64,000 nucleotides of DNA from Ruminococcus flavefaciens 007c (GTDB lineage Bacteria; Bacillota; Clostridia; Oscillospirales; Ruminococcaceae): assembly GCF_000571935.1 (NCBI RefSeq), contig NZ_ATAX01000025.1, positions 124,001-188,000 of the forward strand, given 5' to 3'. Positions within the stretch are counted from its first letter, which is position 1; every line of letters starts with the position of its first letter. The notes under the pieces were generated by a model that was given only the letters and a program-made list of their open reading frames with translations, ran no database searches and was not told where the DNA came from. This document shows, piece after piece, positions 43,593 to 52,543 of this stretch. The position numbers and the translations under genes are program-made.

Positions 43593-44903
43593 ATGAAAAA
43601 TATTTTTTATAAAGCCGCAACTCTTTGCTGCGTACTTGCACTCTCTTCCTGCACAAGCAGAAAAAACGTGAAGGTCACTCCGCCTGATGGGACACTTGAT
43701 AAGTGCAGTCTGCGCTTTTCATGGTGGGGCGGTGACGACAGACATGAAGCAACTCTAAAGGCTGTGAAGCTATGGAACAACAGGCATCCCGAGATCAGAA
43801 TAGTCCCCGAATACGGCGGCTGGGACGGCTGGACCGAAAAAGTGGCAGCACAGGTAAAAAGCGGTACAGAACCCGACGTTATGCAGATAAATTACGACTG
43901 GATTATCACCCTGTCACCTGACGGGAGCGGCTTTTACGACCTTGAAAAGCTGAACAGCTTCCTTGATCTTTCGTACTTTGACAAAAACATCGTATCCTTC
44001 GGCCGTGTCAAAGGAAAAATGAATGCCGCCGCAGTATCTCTCAGCGGACGCAGTTTTTTCTACAACTCCAGGGTATACGACTCCCTCGGAGCAGATTATC
44101 CGCAGACATGGTCTGATCTGACCGCTCTCGGCAGCAGCTTCGGCAGTGCGGATATGTATCCTATCGATCTCGATATACAGTCAGGCGGTACTGCATGGTA
44201 TCTTGCTGTGGTTTATATGCAGCAGAAAACGGGACGTGAGTTCATCACCGATGACGGACAGCTTGGTTTTACGTATGAAGATATATGCAGCGCGCTTCGG
44301 TTCTATAAGGAGCTGGAGGACTCTCACGTCATAAGAACAGTCCGTTCAAGAACTGATGAAGACGGAAATGCCGCACTGTATCAGTCATCGGAATTTATAA
44401 GCGGAAGAGTTGCAGGTGTGCTGGAATGGGGCAGTGCTATCGGCAAATATGAATCGGTCCTTCCCGAGGGAGTACTTGAAGCAGGGCCGCTCCTCAGCGA
44501 TGAAAATGGCAATTGCAGTGGCTGGATGATAAAGCCTTCTCTGATGTATGCCATATCAGGCCATACGGAGCATCCCGATGAAGCAGCAGCCTTCATGGAC
44601 TTCCTTCTGAACGACGAAGAATGTGCAGAGCTCCTCGGAACTACAAGAGGGATACCGGCCTCTTCGAAGGCGGAAACCGCACTTGAAAAGAAAGGCTGTA
44701 TTTCGGGACTTGCAAAGAAATCCACCGATATTCTCAATGCTGCGGACACTGTCACCATAAGTCCTTATATGGAGCTGCCGCGTATGAAGTCCTTCTACAA
44801 TGCGGCAATAGAATCCGTATCCTACGGGACAGCAGACATCGACGAAGCCGCAAAACAGATGTATGACTCCATAAACGAATATCTGGAGAAGATAAGAAAA
44901 TGA
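43593..44903 (+). CDS. Sugar ABC transporter substrate-binding lipoprotein (family 1)
   Basis: Extracellular solute-binding protein of a CUT1-type importer, 436 residues from the ATG at 43593 (an in-frame TTG at 43578 is less likely). Lipobox LSSC near residue 20. The mature part starts with LRFSWWGGDDRHEATLKAVKLW, typical of family 1, and contains PDVMQINYDWI and many aromatic residues. With the two permeases and a GH105 enzyme it forms a likely pectin-fragment uptake system. It overlaps the first permease gene by 4 bases. Confidence 0.92.
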   Translation: MKNIFYKAATLCCVLALSSCTSRKNVKVTPPDGTLDKCSLRFSWWGGDDRHEATLKAVKLWNNRHPEIRIVPEYGGWDGWTEKVAAQVKSGTEPDVMQINYDWIITLSPDGSGFYDLEKLNSFLDLSYFDKNIVSFGRVKGKMNAAAVSLSGRSFFYNSRVYDSLGADYPQTWSDLTALGSSFGSADMYPIDLDIQSGGTAWYLAVVYMQQKTGREFITDDGQLGFTYEDICSALRFYKELEDSHVIRTVRSRTDEDGNAALYQSSEFISGRVAGVLEWGSAIGKYESVLPEGVLEAGPLLSDENGNCSGWMIKPSLMYAISGHTEHPDEAAAFMDFLLNDEECAELLGTTRGIPASSKAETALEKKGCISGLAKKSTDILNAADTVTISPYMELPRMKSFYNAAIESVSYGTADIDEAAKQMYDSINEYLEKIRK

Positions 44904-45772
44904 AGACCAGAATATACCGAAATCCTGTCGGCGTAAGCAAATACACAGGGCTTGCACTGATCTCGCCCTTCATTATAGGCGCTGTGCTGTTTATTATATA
45001 CCCTTTCATCGCTTCCTTCATAACAGGCTTCACCTCAGACGGTATCAGCGTGGAAAACTTCAGGAATATTATTTCCGATGGCAGGATAAAAGCTTCCGCA
45101 GCCGTAACGCTCAAATATACGATTATCCTTGTCCCTCTGAAGCTTGCTGTATCGCTTGGGGTGGCTTTTCTCCTGAACATGGAGCTGAAAGGTATAGGAA
45201 TATACCGCACCGCATTTTACATACCGTCCATTCTCGGAGCAAACCTCGCTGTAATAATAATGTGGCAGTATCTGTTCACATCGGGCGGTCTTGTAAACCA
45301 GCTCCTTGAAAAAGCAGGTCTTTTCCCTGTAAGCTGGTACGGAGATCCGGATGCCGCACTTTTTATAATCGTTCTGCTGAGGCTCTGGGAATTCGGTTCG
45401 GCTATGGTCATATTCCTTGCTGCTTTACGTGATATACCGCGGGAGCTGTATGACGCCGCTAAGGTCGACGGATGCGGCAGGCTAAGATGTTTCTTTTCGG
45501 TTACGATACCGCAGATAAAAAACATTATATTCATCAATCTTATACTCCAGACCATAGCAGCAATGCAGGAATTCAGCGCACCGTACATGATAACCAACGG
45601 CGGTCCTCTCGGAAGTACCCGCACCGTAGGTATGCTGATATATGAGGAAATGTTCATCTACGGCGACGAAGGAACTGCAAATGCGGTCTCCTGGCTGCTT
45701 TTTGTATTCATCGCCGCCGTTATATTTCTTATGTACAGACTCACAGGCATATCAGGAAGGAAACAAAAATGA
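44900..45772 (+). CDS. Carbohydrate ABC transporter permease (MalF/LplB type)
   Basis: Membrane permease of 290 residues with six predicted helices, the first in YTGLALISPFIIGAVLFIIYPFIASF. The EAA loop is DAAKVDGCGRLRCFFSVTIPQ. It overlaps both neighbours by 4 bases. Paired with the next permease; the ATPase is not encoded here. Confidence 0.93.
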   Translation: MKTRIYRNPVGVSKYTGLALISPFIIGAVLFIIYPFIASFITGFTSDGISVENFRNIISDGRIKASAAVTLKYTIILVPLKLAVSLGVAFLLNMELKGIGIYRTAFYIPSILGANLAVIIMWQYLFTSGGLVNQLLEKAGLFPVSWYGDPDAALFIIVLLRLWEFGSAMVIFLAALRDIPRELYDAAKVDGCGRLRCFFSVTIPQIKNIIFINLILQTIAAMQEFSAPYMITNGGPLGSTRTVGMLIYEEMFIYGDEGTANAVSWLLFVFIAAVIFLMYRLTGISGRKQK

Positions 45773-46596
45773 AAAAAGCACTCATTTATCTCCTCCTTAC
45801 AGCTGTTGCCGTGATAATGCTGTATCCCCTGCTCTGGCTCGTGGGTGCTTCATTTAAGACGAACGAGGAGATATTCTCGTCTGTATGGTTCATGCCAAAA
45901 AGCCTCGGCACTGAGGTATATAAAAACGCATGGGATACGGTTACGCCATACACTATGGGACATTACTTCATTAATACGTTTATGATAATAATCCCCAAGA
46001 TCGCTTTTGCAGTTATTTCATCAATACTTGTAGCCTACGGCTTTGCAAGGTTCGACTTTCCAATGAAGCGCTTATTTTACGCGCTTCTCATATGCGGTAT
46101 GCTAATGCCATCTATCGCCACTGTCATGCCGCTCTACAGAATGTGGAGCCGACTCGGCCTCATTGACACGTATATACCGCTGACTATCCCTGCTCTCTTT
46201 GCAGGAGAGGGTATGTTCGTATTCATTCTTATACAGTTTTTCAAGGGCATACCGAAAGAATTCGATGAAGCAGCCCGCATCGACGGCTGCGGCACACTGA
46301 AAACGCTGTTTTTCGTGCTCGTTCCCTGTATCAGGCCTGCTGTCGTCTCTATAGTCGTATTTACTTTCTTATGGACAATGAACGATTTTCTTACACCGCT
46401 GATTATGATACAGTCAGTTGAGAAATATCCCCTTTCACTGGCACTGCGTCTCTCCGTGGACAGTACGGGACAGGGCTACGAACAGAGCAAGATACTGGCA
46501 ATGTCGGTAATAGGTATTATACCTTCAATATCTGTATTTGCCATTGCACAGAAAAAATTTATAAGCGGTATCACCGCAGGAGGACTCTCAGGATGA
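45769..46596 (+). CDS. Carbohydrate ABC transporter permease (MalG/AraQ type)
   Basis: Partner permease, 275 residues with six predicted helices (first in LIYLLLTAVAVIMLYPLLWL) and an EAA loop EAARIDGCGTLKTLFFVLVP. The C-terminus KKFISGITAGGLSG is typical of the MalG type. ATGA overlaps join it to the preceding permease and to the GH105 gene. Confidence 0.93.
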   Translation: MKKALIYLLLTAVAVIMLYPLLWLVGASFKTNEEIFSSVWFMPKSLGTEVYKNAWDTVTPYTMGHYFINTFMIIIPKIAFAVISSILVAYGFARFDFPMKRLFYALLICGMLMPSIATVMPLYRMWSRLGLIDTYIPLTIPALFAGEGMFVFILIQFFKGIPKEFDEAARIDGCGTLKTLFFVLVPCIRPAVVSIVVFTFLWTMNDFLTPLIMIQSVEKYPLSLALRLSVDSTGQGYEQSKILAMSVIGIIPSISVFAIAQKKFISGITAGGLSG

Positions 46597-47714
46597 CCAA
46601 AGCAGAAAGCATTGCTGAAAAATATACAGAAGCCTTCATACTCCCCTCCGATCCTCTCAGACCGATGTGGAACATGGAAAGCATCATCTGCGGAAAAACT
46701 CCCAGATGGAACTACGTGGACAACTGTATGATAACTGCCGTACTGATGATGTACGACATAAATGAAAACAGCAGGCTGCTGGACTACGCTATAAAATTCA
46801 CTGACGCATATGTGGAGGACGACGGAAGCATACCTACCATGAATTATGCAGACTATAACCTTGATAATATCAACGGAGGAAAAAACCTTTTCAGACTGTG
46901 GAGCATTACCGGTGAGGAAAAATACAGGCTCGGTTTTGAAAAGCTCTGGAACGAACAGATCATACGCCAACCCCGTCTGCCCAGCGGCAATTTCTGGCAT
47001 AAAGCCATATATCCGAATCAGGTATGGCCTGACGGTGCATATATGGCACTTCCCTTTATGGCCGAGTACGCAAAGCTCCATGATCTGCGCGGAGTCATCG
47101 AGGATGTACAGCGTCAGCTGACGGACATAAGGAAGATAATGCGCGATCCTGTTACAGGGCTATACTACCACGGATATGACGATACGAACACTATGTTCTG
47201 GGCCGACAGGATCACAGGCCTTTCAAAAGAAATCTGGCTCCGCTCCAACGGCTGGCTATGTGCTGCACTGGCTGACGTATGCGAAATACTTACCGAAAAG
47301 ATCCCAATTCGCAACCAGCTGAACGAGCTGCTCACTGCACTTTCAGGATACTGCACTGATGAGGGTATGCTGATGCAGCTTCCTGCATATCCTTCACTGA
47401 AGGGCAATTATCCCGAGACAAGCGGTACTCTGCTTTTCGCCTATTCTGCACTGAAGGCGTACAGACTGGGAATATGCGGTGAGAATATCCGCCAGTCGGG
47501 ACTGAAAGCCTTTGAAGCCGTCACCAACGGCTACATCGACAACAGCGGCGATGTCCCGGTTATGCAGAATATATGTCTTGTAGGCGGGCTTGGCGGTGAA
47601 AGCGGCCGCGACGGCTCGGCAGAATACTATCTCAGCGAAAAGGTCATTGAAAACGATGGAAAAGGCGTAGCGCCATACCTTATGACATATACTGAGCTCA
47701 TGAAAAAAGTATGA
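46593..47714 (+). CDS. GH105 unsaturated rhamnogalacturonyl hydrolase
   Basis: Family 105 (YteR/YesR type) hydrolase, which removes the unsaturated galacturonyl residue left at the non-reducing end by rhamnogalacturonan lyases. The 373-residue alpha/alpha-barrel protein has no signal peptide, so it acts on imported oligosaccharides. The catalytic aspartate is Asp147 in QVWPDGAYMALPFMAEYA; HGYDDTNTMFWADRITGLS and WLRSNGWLCAALAD are further family segments. Co-transcription with an importer implies uptake of unsaturated oligogalacturonides or RG-I disaccharides. GH88 is the alternative family but the motif layout fits GH105 better. Confidence 0.9.
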   Translation: MTKAESIAEKYTEAFILPSDPLRPMWNMESIICGKTPRWNYVDNCMITAVLMMYDINENSRLLDYAIKFTDAYVEDDGSIPTMNYADYNLDNINGGKNLFRLWSITGEEKYRLGFEKLWNEQIIRQPRLPSGNFWHKAIYPNQVWPDGAYMALPFMAEYAKLHDLRGVIEDVQRQLTDIRKIMRDPVTGLYYHGYDDTNTMFWADRITGLSKEIWLRSNGWLCAALADVCEILTEKIPIRNQLNELLTALSGYCTDEGMLMQLPAYPSLKGNYPETSGTLLFAYSALKAYRLGICGENIRQSGLKAFEAVTNGYIDNSGDVPVMQNICLVGGLGGESGRDGSAEYYLSEKVIENDGKGVAPYLMTYTELMKKV

Positions 47715-47754
47715 CGAAAGAAGCAAAAAATCGTCAAAAAATTATCTATCATAC

Positions 47755-47783
47755 TTGAAAAGTTCATACTTTGATGTTATAAT
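47755..47783 (+). promoter_or_regulatory. Sigma-A promoter of the nfeD-SPFH operon
   Basis: TTGAAA (47755-47760), 17-bp spacer, TATAAT (47778-47783), about 48 bases before nfeD. Confidence 0.8.
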
Positions 47784-47831
47784 ATTTTTTGTAGGGATTA
47801 CTACAAATATTTACGAAAGGGGGAACTCGTC

Positions 47832-48266
47832 TTGGATGTACTGTTTTGGGCTCTTGCAGTAATCGCTTTCGTGATCGCGGAAGTAGCAACAGTGCAGCTT
47901 GTCTCGATATGGTTCGCAGCAGGTGCCATGGTCACTCTTCTGCTCAGCTATTTCTATGACCTATCTGCATTGCAGCAGCTCGGAATATTCATCATAGCTT
48001 CAGCAGTATTCCTGCTACTGAGCATACCGCTCCTGAAAAAGCGCAGAAAACAAGCTGCTGTCGCTACAAATGCCGAGCTTGACATTGGCAAACACGCCAC
48101 GGTCATTGAAGAGATCAACAGCGACAAAGGAACAGGCCGAGTCACTTTAAATGGGGTAAACTGGAGTGCAGTGCCTGAAGACGAGAATGAGATCATTCCC
48201 GTCGGGGCGATAGTAATCGTCAGAAAAGTTCTTGGCGCTAAACTAAGCGTCATACCGGAAAAGTAA
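47832..48266 (+). CDS. NfeD-like membrane protein
   Basis: NfeD family protein (144 residues), usual partner of stomatin-like proteins in membrane microdomains. Two or three N-terminal hydrophobic helices (residues about 1-75) precede a soluble OB-fold domain with IGKHATVIEEINSDKGTGRVTLNGVNWSAV. No ATG is in frame at the expected position: the start is a TTG at 47832 preceded 8 nt upstream by AAAGGGGG. It is followed after 41 bp by the SPFH gene. Confidence 0.87.
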   Translation: MDVLFWALAVIAFVIAEVATVQLVSIWFAAGAMVTLLLSYFYDLSALQQLGIFIIASAVFLLLSIPLLKKRRKQAAVATNAELDIGKHATVIEEINSDKGTGRVTLNGVNWSAVPEDENEIIPVGAIVIVRKVLGAKLSVIPEK

Positions 48267-48307
48267 TAAACACATTCTCTATCATATCAAATCGGAGGTA
48301 ATTAAAA

Positions 48308-49285
48308 ATGGATCCACTTGGAATTATTGTTCTTATTGTCATTGTCATTTTATTCGCTTTATTCGTCAGATGCTTCAGAATCGTTCCTCAGGCTCATGTA
48401 TTCGTTATCGAGCGTCTCGGTTCCTTCCATGCTGAGTGGGAAACAGGTCTTCATATCCTCGTTCCCTTCATCGACAGGATCGCAGGCAAAGTATCATTAA
48501 AGGAAAAGGTCGTAGACTTCAAGCCTCAGCCCGTTATCACAAAAGATAACGTTACAATGCAGATAGATACAGTTGTTTTCTATCAGGTAACAGACGCAAA
48601 GCAGTATATCTACGGTGTTGAAAGACCTCTCGCAGCTATCGAGAACCTTTCGGCAACAACTCTCCGTAACATCATCGGTGAAATGGAACTCGACGCTACT
48701 CTTACATCAAGAGACGTTATCAATACAAAGATCACTTCTATCCTCGATCAGGCTACTGACCGCTGGGGTATCAAGGTAAACCGCGTTGAGTTGAAGAACA
48801 TCCTTCCTCCTCGTGAAATTCAGGACGCAATGGAGAAGCAGATGAAGGCTGAGCGTGAGCGCCGTGAAAAGATCCTTCAGGCAGAGGGTGACAAGAAGTC
48901 ACAGATCCTCGTTGCAGAAGGTGAAAAGGAGTCGCAGATCCTTCGTGCTCAGGCTAAGAAGGAAGCTCAGATCCTCGAGGCTGAGGCTGAGAAGCAGGCA
49001 ATGATCCTCAGAGCTGACGCCGTAAGAGAGCAGAAGGTCCTTGAGGCTACCGGTGAAGCAAGAGCTATCGAAATGGTTCAGGAAGCACTTGCAGACAGTA
49101 TCGTAAAGCTTAATAATGCTAATCCTAATGAAAGAGTTATTCAGCTCAAGTCTCTGGAGTCATTTGCAAAGGCTGCTGACGGCAAAGCTACAAAGATCAT
49201 TATCCCCAGTGAGATACAGGGACTTGCAGGTCTTGCAACAGGCCTGAAGGCTCTTGTTGAGAACGATAGTACAAAAATGCAGTAA
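48308..49285 (+). CDS. SPFH/stomatin/prohibitin family protein (QmcA-like)
   Basis: Membrane-anchored SPFH protein, 325 residues. One N-terminal membrane helix (IIVLIVIVILFALFV), then the band-7 domain (about 22-180; VFVIERLGSFHAEWETGLHILVPF), then a long coiled coil with Glu/Ala/Lys/Gln repeats (about 185-260) and a C-terminal IIPSEIQGLAGLATGLKAL. It should form ring-shaped oligomers that organise membrane microdomains with NfeD. Codon bias suggests high expression. A terminator follows. Confidence 0.93.
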   Translation: MDPLGIIVLIVIVILFALFVRCFRIVPQAHVFVIERLGSFHAEWETGLHILVPFIDRIAGKVSLKEKVVDFKPQPVITKDNVTMQIDTVVFYQVTDAKQYIYGVERPLAAIENLSATTLRNIIGEMELDATLTSRDVINTKITSILDQATDRWGIKVNRVELKNILPPREIQDAMEKQMKAERERREKILQAEGDKKSQILVAEGEKESQILRAQAKKEAQILEAEAEKQAMILRADAVREQKVLEATGEARAIEMVQEALADSIVKLNNANPNERVIQLKSLESFAKAADGKATKIIIPSEIQGLAGLATGLKALVENDSTKMQ

Positions 49286-49303
49286 AATATCTGTAAAAGT
49301 ATC

Positions 49304-49334
49304 AAAGCTCCCGTGAATTACGGGAGCTTTTCTT
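49304..49334 (+). terminator. Intrinsic terminator of the nfeD-SPFH operon
   Basis: Ten-bp perfect stem (49304-49313 with 49321-49330) with flanking A/T runs, usable mainly on the plus strand (TTTTCTT after the stem). Confidence 0.85.
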
Positions 49335-49464
49335 GTATAACAGTCGATTTTCAGGCTTAAAATCCCTGCCGCACAAAAAAGCGGCAAAAATCAGTCGCAT
49401 TTTTGTATTTTGATACGATTTTTGAAAAAACGTGTTATTTTTTCAAAATCACTGTCTTTTTCTC
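49335..49464. other. AT-rich intergenic stretch with a short hairpin, no gene
   Basis: Between the SPFH terminator and the acylation-cluster promoter no gene is seen. A GCCGC/GCGGC hairpin with a poly-A loop lies at 49368-49385; a similar hairpin is in the PHP leader (28491-28509). Confidence 0.6.
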
Positions 49465-49493
49465 TTGCATTTCGGCAGCATTTGTTGTATAAT
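49465..49493 (+). promoter_or_regulatory. Sigma-A promoter of the surface acylation cluster
   Basis: TTGCAT (49465-49470), 17-bp spacer, TATAAT (49488-49493). The leader to the MBOAT ATG is about 120 nt. Confidence 0.7.
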
Positions 49494-49621
49494 AATCAAT
49501 GCGGACTTATGCTCCGCCAAGAATAAAAATAAACATATAATTATTTGATTTTAGTTGCTCCGCCCACCTTTTCCGCGGTAAAAAGAAAGATACAGAACAA
49601 ATGCAGCAAGGCGGTAGAACA

Positions 49622-51022
49622 ATGGTATTTTCGAGACTATTCTTTATATATATATTTCTCCCTTTATGCCTTTTATGTTATGCAGCGGCAAGAGGGATTA
49701 AACAAAAAAACATGGTGTTGATCATTTTCTCGCTGATTTTCTATGCGTGGGGTGAGCCTGTATATATTTTCCTTATGCTTCTGACAGCTGCGGTGAATTA
49801 TACCGCAGGTCTCATAATAGGAAAGTATCAAGGCAAAAAGGGTGATACTGCCGCGACAGCAGCCGCTGTCGTGTACGACCTTCTCATGCTCGGTATATTT
49901 AAATACAGCGGCTTTATCGTGGAAAATATCAACGCCCTTTTTTCATGCTCCATACCCGTACCGGATATACGTCTGCCTATAGGCATCAGCTTTTACACCT
50001 TCCAGACTATATCCTACATCATCGACTGTCACTGGGAAAAGGTCAAGCCTCAGAAGAGCTTCAGGAACTTCCTGCTCTTCCTCAGCCTATTTCCTCAGCT
50101 CGTGGCAGGTCCTATCGTACGTTACAGTACGATCGAAAAGGAAATTGAAAGCCGAAAGATCGAGCTACGCGATATATCCTACGGCCTCAACAGAGTGGCA
50201 CTCGGCCTCGGGAAAAAGGTTCTTATTGCAAATCAGCTAAGTATTATTGCCGATAATTTTCTCGGAAATATAAGCAATTCCACCATGTTCGGAGCATGGT
50301 ACGGAGCTATTGCATACGGTTTGCAGATATTCTTTGACTTCTCAGGATATTCGGACATAGCCATAGGTCTTGGACGTATATTCGGCTTCCATTTTGACGA
50401 AAACTTCAATCATCCTTTCATATGCAAGGATATAACCGAGTTCTGGCAGCGCTGGCATATCTCGCTCAGCACATTCTTCCGTGACTATGTGCTCTATATC
50501 CCCATATTCGGCAAGCGCAGAAAATACGGCGGGCTCTTTCTCGTATGGCTCTGTACCGGAATATGGCACGGTGCAAGCTGGAACTTTATCATATGGGGAC
50601 TTTATTACGGTCTGTTTGTTTTCATAGAAATGAAGATCGGTAAAAAGAATATTAAAAAGATCCCCGTTGTCATCAGGCATATTTACAGTAAGCTTGTCAT
50701 ATTCATAGGCTTCGGCATATTCTATTTTGAGAATCTCGGCAAACTCGCAACCTTCTTTAAGACCATATCAGGCTTCGGCAAAAACGGTTTCATTGCCGTG
50801 CAGGACAGGATCTCTCTCATAAACAATATGTACCTGCTGATAATAGCAGTGATATGCTGTTTCCCTATCATAAACAGTATCAAGACCATTTCGGACAAGC
50901 ACTTTGTTTCAAAAGCCGTCATCTCATCGGCAGCAGCCGTTGCATCTGCACTTATCCTTGTTGTTACGAGTATAATGCTTGTTGATGCAACAACCAATCC
51001 CTTCCTTTACTTCAGATTTTAA
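49622..51022 (+). CDS. MBOAT family membrane O-acyltransferase (DltB/AlgI type)
   Basis: Membrane-bound O-acyltransferase, 466 residues with about ten predicted helices. The family histidine is in LCTGIWHGASWNFIIWG; the helical motif IGISFYTFQTISYIIDC and PQLVAGPIVRYS are typical of the AlgI/PatA branch. It should move an acyl group from a carrier through the membrane to an extracellular polymer, with the DHHW protein as partner. The ATG at 49622 begins VFSRLFFIYIFLPL; an in-frame ATG at 49601 is an alternative. Confidence 0.93.
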   Translation: MVFSRLFFIYIFLPLCLLCYAAARGIKQKNMVLIIFSLIFYAWGEPVYIFLMLLTAAVNYTAGLIIGKYQGKKGDTAATAAAVVYDLLMLGIFKYSGFIVENINALFSCSIPVPDIRLPIGISFYTFQTISYIIDCHWEKVKPQKSFRNFLLFLSLFPQLVAGPIVRYSTIEKEIESRKIELRDISYGLNRVALGLGKKVLIANQLSIIADNFLGNISNSTMFGAWYGAIAYGLQIFFDFSGYSDIAIGLGRIFGFHFDENFNHPFICKDITEFWQRWHISLSTFFRDYVLYIPIFGKRRKYGGLFLVWLCTGIWHGASWNFIIWGLYYGLFVFIEMKIGKKNIKKIPVVIRHIYSKLVIFIGFGIFYFENLGKLATFFKTISGFGKNGFIAVQDRISLINNMYLLIIAVICCFPIINSIKTISDKHFVSKAVISSAAAVASALILVVTSIMLVDATTNPFLYFRF

Positions 51023-51034
51023 CGAGGCAGACAA

Positions 51035-52534
51035 ATGAGTGAAAATAATATAAGTGCGCTGAAGAAAAAAGTAAAAAACGAATCTTCAGGCGCTGCAAAT
51101 AACACTGCGGCTCAGGCACCTGCTATTTTCATAGAGGCATCCGACCGCGCAAATACAGCCATAGATATACCTATAAAGGCTAAAAAACTGAAAAAACAGC
51201 GCCGTAAGACCGCGCTTAACTCCATTGCACTGGCAAATATCCTTCTTATCGGAACTGTTCTTGCAGGGGGCTTCGTTTACGTAGCTCTTCTCCCGCATGA
51301 GACCAAGGCAGATGATGAAAACCGTATGCTTACAACATTTCCGAAATTTACGCCAAAGAACTATGCAAGCGGAGAATTTACAGAGGGCATCGCCGACTAT
51401 TTCGACGATACAGTACATGATCGTGCGCATATAAAGCAGTTCATCGCCGATAACATCATGCCCCTGAAGGGCAGGAAGTACGGCGGCGAGGATGGTGCAG
51501 AGCTTTACGGCAGCGGATTTGAAAAGAAAAAACCCGAGGAAAAACCTCTTACCACAACTGTAACAGCTACAACCGTATCTCACGACGAACAGAACGTCAC
51601 CACCGTAACCACAACCGTTCCCGAAGAAACCACAGCAGCTGAGGAAACACAGGAACAGGGTGAGCTTACAAACAATATCCTTATCGTAAATAAAAGAGGA
51701 ATAACTCTTTACGGCGGAGCTTGGGGCACAGAACAGGAATATGCCGCATATCTCAACGAGTACAAAGAAGCTCTTGAAAATGTGAACATCTATTCCATGG
51801 TACTCCCCACATCAAGCTCTTTCTATCTTCCCGAGAATTACAGCAATCTTGCTTACAGCGAAAAAGATGATATAGACAGGATAAATGCGTCGCTGAACGG
51901 TGTTATGCCGGTTGACGCATATGATATACTCAACGCTCACAAGGACGAGGCTATCTATTCCAAGACCGACCACCACTGGCAGCCGCTTGGCGCTTATTAC
52001 GCTGCCGAGCTCTTTGCAATGACTGCAAAGGTACCGTTTGCCGATCTTTCGGAATACGAGACTGTGACTCTCCCCGGATATGTGGGTACACTGTATATGT
52101 ACACCCAGAGTTCTACCCTGCTCAATAATCCCGAGGACTTTGTATATTACAAGCCCAAGGCTCCTGTAACAGTCACTCAGTATGACACCCATTTCAATAA
52201 TCCCGTAGCAGTAAACCTGTTGCTTGATCCCGCATCAATGCCCAATTCGGGCTATTATATGGTATTCGGCTCCGATGAACGTATCGTCCACGTAAACACC
52301 GAATGCAAAAACGGCAGGAACCTCGTCATCTTCAAGGACAGCTACGGAAATGCACTTCTTCCCGTGCTGACAAGCTCATTTGAGAACATTTACCTCTGTG
52401 ATATACGCTATTTTGATCTGAACGCAGTTGATTTCATAAACAGGACAGAGGCTACAGACGTGCTTTTTGCAATGTGCTCGTTTTCGGCTGTCGGCGGAAA
52501 CAGAAACTGTATACACAATAATCTGAAAAAATAA
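51035..52534 (+). CDS. DHHW family membrane-anchored protein (AlgJ/AlgX-like)
   Basis: DHHW-motif protein (499 residues) that normally completes extracellular O-acylation with an MBOAT partner. It has a cytoplasmic N-terminus (about 1-63), one membrane helix (SIALANILLIGTVLAGGFVYVAL), a Thr/Glu-rich linker (about 170-210) and an SGNH-like catalytic domain whose YSKTDHHWQPLGAYYAAEL carries the family motif. The domain faces outward. It follows the MBOAT gene by 12 bp. The long Thr-rich linker is unusual. Confidence 0.9.
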   Translation: MSENNISALKKKVKNESSGAANNTAAQAPAIFIEASDRANTAIDIPIKAKKLKKQRRKTALNSIALANILLIGTVLAGGFVYVALLPHETKADDENRMLTTFPKFTPKNYASGEFTEGIADYFDDTVHDRAHIKQFIADNIMPLKGRKYGGEDGAELYGSGFEKKKPEEKPLTTTVTATTVSHDEQNVTTVTTTVPEETTAAEETQEQGELTNNILIVNKRGITLYGGAWGTEQEYAAYLNEYKEALENVNIYSMVLPTSSSFYLPENYSNLAYSEKDDIDRINASLNGVMPVDAYDILNAHKDEAIYSKTDHHWQPLGAYYAAELFAMTAKVPFADLSEYETVTLPGYVGTLYMYTQSSTLLNNPEDFVYYKPKAPVTVTQYDTHFNNPVAVNLLLDPASMPNSGYYMVFGSDERIVHVNTECKNGRNLVIFKDSYGNALLPVLTSSFENIYLCDIRYFDLNAVDFINRTEATDVLFAMCSFSAVGGNRNCIHNNLKK

Positions 52535-52543
52535 GGAGATAAA

